Assembly: GCF_037975245.1 (NCBI RefSeq)
Contig: NC_092564.1
Coordinates: 13,166,484 to 13,230,483, forward strand
Direction of reading: 5' to 3'
DNA length: 64,000 nucleotides
Source: Apostichopus japonicus
Lineage: Eukaryota; Echinodermata; Holothuroidea; Aspidochirotida; Stichopodidae
The notes beneath the pieces were generated by a model that was not told where the DNA came from, made no database searches, and saw nothing but the letters and a program-made list of their open reading frames with translations. This document shows positions 61,440-64,000 of this stretch, piece by piece; within the stretch, counting starts at the first letter, position 1, and each line of letters opens with the position of its first letter. Made by a program: the position numbers and the translations under genes.

Positions 61440-62154
61440 GAGGGGAGGGGAGGGGAGGGGAGGGGAGGGGAGGGGAGGGGAGGGGAGAAGAGGAGAGGAG
61501 AGGAGAGGAGAGGAGAGGAGAGGAGAGGAGAGGAGAGGAGAGGAGAGGAGAGGAGAGGAGAGGAGAGGAGAGGAGAGGAGAGGAGAGGAGAGGAGAGGAG
61601 AGGAGAGGAGAGGAGAGGAGAGGAGAGGAGAGGAGAGGAGAGGAGAGGAGAGGAGAGGAGAGGAGAGGAGAGGAGAGGAGAGGAGAGGAGAGGAGAGGAG
61701 AGGAGAGGAGAGGAGAGGAGAGGAGAGGAGAGGAGAGGAGAGGAGAGGAGAGGAGAGGAGAGGAGAGGAGAGGAGAGGAGAGGAGAGGAGAGGAGAGGAG
61801 AGGAGAGGAGAGGAGAGGAGAGGAGAGGAGAGGAGAGGAGAGGAGAGGAGAGGAGAGGAGAGGAGAGGAGAGGAGAGGAGAGGAGAGGAGAGGAGAGGAG
61901 AGGAGAGGAGAGGAGAGGAGAGGAGAGGAGAGGAGAGGAGAGGAGAGGAGAGGAGAGGAGAGGAGAGGAGAGGAGAGGAGAGGAGAGGAGAGGAGAGGAG
62001 AGGAGAGGAGAGGAGAGGAGAGGAGAGGAGAGGAGAGGAGAGGAGAGGAGAGGAGAGGAGAGGAGAGGAGAGGAGAGGAGAGGAGAGGAGAGGAGAGGAG
62101 AGGAGAGGAGAGGAGAGGAGAGGAGAGGAGAGGAGAGGAGAGGAGAGGAGAGGT
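61440..62154. repeat. Giant (AGGAG)n pentanucleotide tract, about 715 bp
   Basis: It begins as GGGGA units (to about 61488) and continues as about 130 almost perfect AGGAG units. All purine on the plus strand. As the unit is five bases, all frames give the same Arg-Gly-Glu-Glu or Leu-Ser-Ser-Pro repeats; none is a gene. It would lie in an intron of the candidate RING gene. Confidence 0.98.
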
Positions 62155-63401
62155 TAGGAGTCCTACAAATTGGGAGACTAGTGAATGGCAAAGAACACTG
62201 TTATACCAGTTAAGGCAGTTAAAACGGGAGAAGAAAAAGAGGTACTGTGCTGTCAGATATGTGATTTTGTAGGAATTATGAGGGTAGAAGAAAGGGGGAG
62301 CAGTTGGCGATGTCGAGTTAGAAATCTATGGGTGATGTTACACATTTATTCTTATGTTTGCTGAAGTCCTCTTAATAACAACTTTGGAACATAAGGATAT
62401 TACACTGCACAAAGCTGACTTTTTTTGACTAAGAAAAAGAAAAACACAGTTATTGTCAAAGTAAATGCATAACCTACAGAAGGGTAGGTTTTCAAATTGA
62501 TTTGTTGCTTTTAATTATCAACGAGCCAGTTATCAAAAGAGAATAAATTTCAAAGCAACCCACTCTATAACCAGCAGAACTTAATTAATTAGACAGATCC
62601 TCTTACTGTTAGTAAGAAGAAAAAGAACTGTTTTGCTGTTTAAGAACACACAAAGAAACCAAGCGAAATCTGTCAGAGATCTTGCTTTTGTTACCTGTGA
62701 ACAATATTTAATCACGCTTCCTGATAGCCTGACTTACATGTATCGTCATGGAAACCTACCTCATAAAATACTCCTTCATTCACAAATCCTTACAGAACAG
62801 TATCAAATGTATTTACTTGGAAATGCAGTTTAATTCATGAGAGGAAGCAAGGCGCAATTTATAAATATGGCTATAAAACCATCGTTTGCTTCAAACTAAG
62901 TCTTTTCTATACACTATTATTTTTTTTTATGAGCTATTGTGAGATATAAAATTTTAACTAAGCTTTGAACACCTACTATCTAAATTATGGGATGACTTTT
63001 TATGCAAACACAACCTTACATATTCATGAGACTTTTAGCAGCACCACTGGACAAACAACTCATTCTAGTTCCAGCCATAAAATTCTCCCTTGAGTTTTTA
63101 CTACTTTGATATCAATTGCAATCTTTGGTTGGGTTCTAACTGTTTGATAGTTTGCTCAAGCTGTGTCTAATATTCAAACATTAAGTCAGGCTGCCCCATC
63201 AATCTAACATAGAACAGGTCCATGTGATTATAACAAACACTTGCTTGTTTCTGATTGGAGGGTTTAGCAAATCACCCACGACACATACTACAAACTGTTG
63301 AGGGCACACAAATATATATTTTATAGTCTGTTTTTCTTTTCCTTTTGATCTGCCCTGTAGTCACGTCATAATAGTCCTTGACCGTTATGTATTAGTGGTC
63401 G
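62155..63401. other. Non-coding stretch, no gene seen
   Basis: AT-rich. I looked on the minus strand for the upstream part of a RING domain and found none with convincing splice sites. Confidence 0.45.
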
Positions 63402-63705
63402 CAGGTACGTAGCCAGGAATTTGTCAAGGGAGGGGCGAACCTGTAGGCAAACTATCAGAGCCGTAGATTCTGCATTGAAAACTATCTAAGCGTAGCGCCA
63501 CCATGGTTGGCGTGAAGCGTACACGAAAAGTTTGGCTGAAAATGCCTCCTAGATCGCTGGAAATGGCACTTCCCAGGCCTTGTTAGTTGCATCTTAGCAT
63601 TTTGTCTTTTGAAATTACTAGCGATATCATAAAAACATACAATAAAAAATATGCTCAAGGGGGGGGCGGCTGCCCCCTTTGCCCCCCCCCTTGGCTACAC
63701 ACCTG
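63402..63705. mobile_element. hAT-like non-autonomous element, 304 bp
   Basis: The left end CAGGTACGTAGCCAGG is matched by the inverted right end CTTGGCTACACACCTG with a few mismatches. The 8-bp target duplication AGTGGTCG is perfect (63394-63401 and 63706-63713). The interior is closely similar to the left part of the 42836-44174 element (CTATCTAAGCGTAGCGCCA ... AGATCGCTGGAAATGGCAC). It is the cleanest short copy in the window. Confidence 0.85.
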
Positions 63706-64000
63706 AGTGGTCGTATTATTATTAGCCTGGGTCTGTAGACGCTACTGTTCACAGCTGTTTTCCCAAAAGTAACATTGACTGCTTGCTTCCATGTATATTT
63801 TACTGTCACGTTCAACCCTTTCAAGACTACGTATTAGTAGTGCACCAATTTTGTACAGTCATAGTTTTTATGTACAATGCAATTTGAAGGTTTGTACTTT
63901 TCTCTTCAAGCAGGGTCAGTTCAAGCTACAATTGGATCACTTTGGGAAGCGAAACACGTAAACAAAAATTGATTTTTGTTTACTTGAAACTTATGCTGAC

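Noticed and set aside
61412-62213. Open frames of about 260 codons on both strands
   Set aside because: Produced entirely by the (AGGAG)n repeat.

Overview
The window is eukaryotic and almost certainly from a marine invertebrate deuterostome. Genes are split into short exons with GT-AG introns. The DNA is AT-rich and crowded with microsatellites, minisatellites, poly-G/C tracts, non-LTR retrotransposon pieces and hAT-like non-autonomous DNA transposons with 8-bp target duplications. An echinoderm is my best guess, from the EGF-rich membrane protein and the style of the repeats. That is an inference; I cannot name the species.

Two multi-exon plus-strand genes can be assembled from phase-compatible splice sites. 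Gene 1 (16278-29361, possibly with a signal-peptide exon at 2399-2431) encodes a single-pass membrane protein of about 1,470 residues. It has a Notch-ligand N-terminal (MNNL/C2) domain, a DSL domain, 26-27 EGF repeats (24 of them in one 2.8-kb exon), a cysteine-free juxtamembrane region, one transmembrane helix and a short tail with an NPIY motif ending in TGA. It is a DSL-type Notch ligand with an unusual layout: no atypical (DOS-type) EGFs after the DSL domain, no VWC-like domain and an altered Notch-binding loop. Gene 2 (41245-49729) is a micro-exon gene for a secreted, helix-rich, cysteine-free mature protein of about 108 residues with four Lys-Arg pairs. I do not recognise its family. At the right end, a minus-strand exon (61303-61347) looks like the last exon of a RING-finger gene.

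The rest is non-coding or repetitive. 1-2398 is upstream sequence. 2432-16277 is the probable first intron of gene 1, with hAT-like elements, one nested in another. 30692-41244 is intergenic and holds two tandem arrays (about 145 bp and 323 bp), a truncated LINE, a fold-back element and a 55-bp minisatellite. The introns of gene 2 hold another hAT-like element, a second LINE tail and a 780-bp (CAT)n tract. 49730-64000 holds a 57-bp minisatellite, a roughly 2-kb tandem duplication, fold-back repeats and a 715-bp (AGGAG)n tract.

Functionally, gene 1 would act at the cell surface in cell-cell signalling and gene 2 in the secretory pathway. Nothing in the sequence links the two beyond their sharing a strand.
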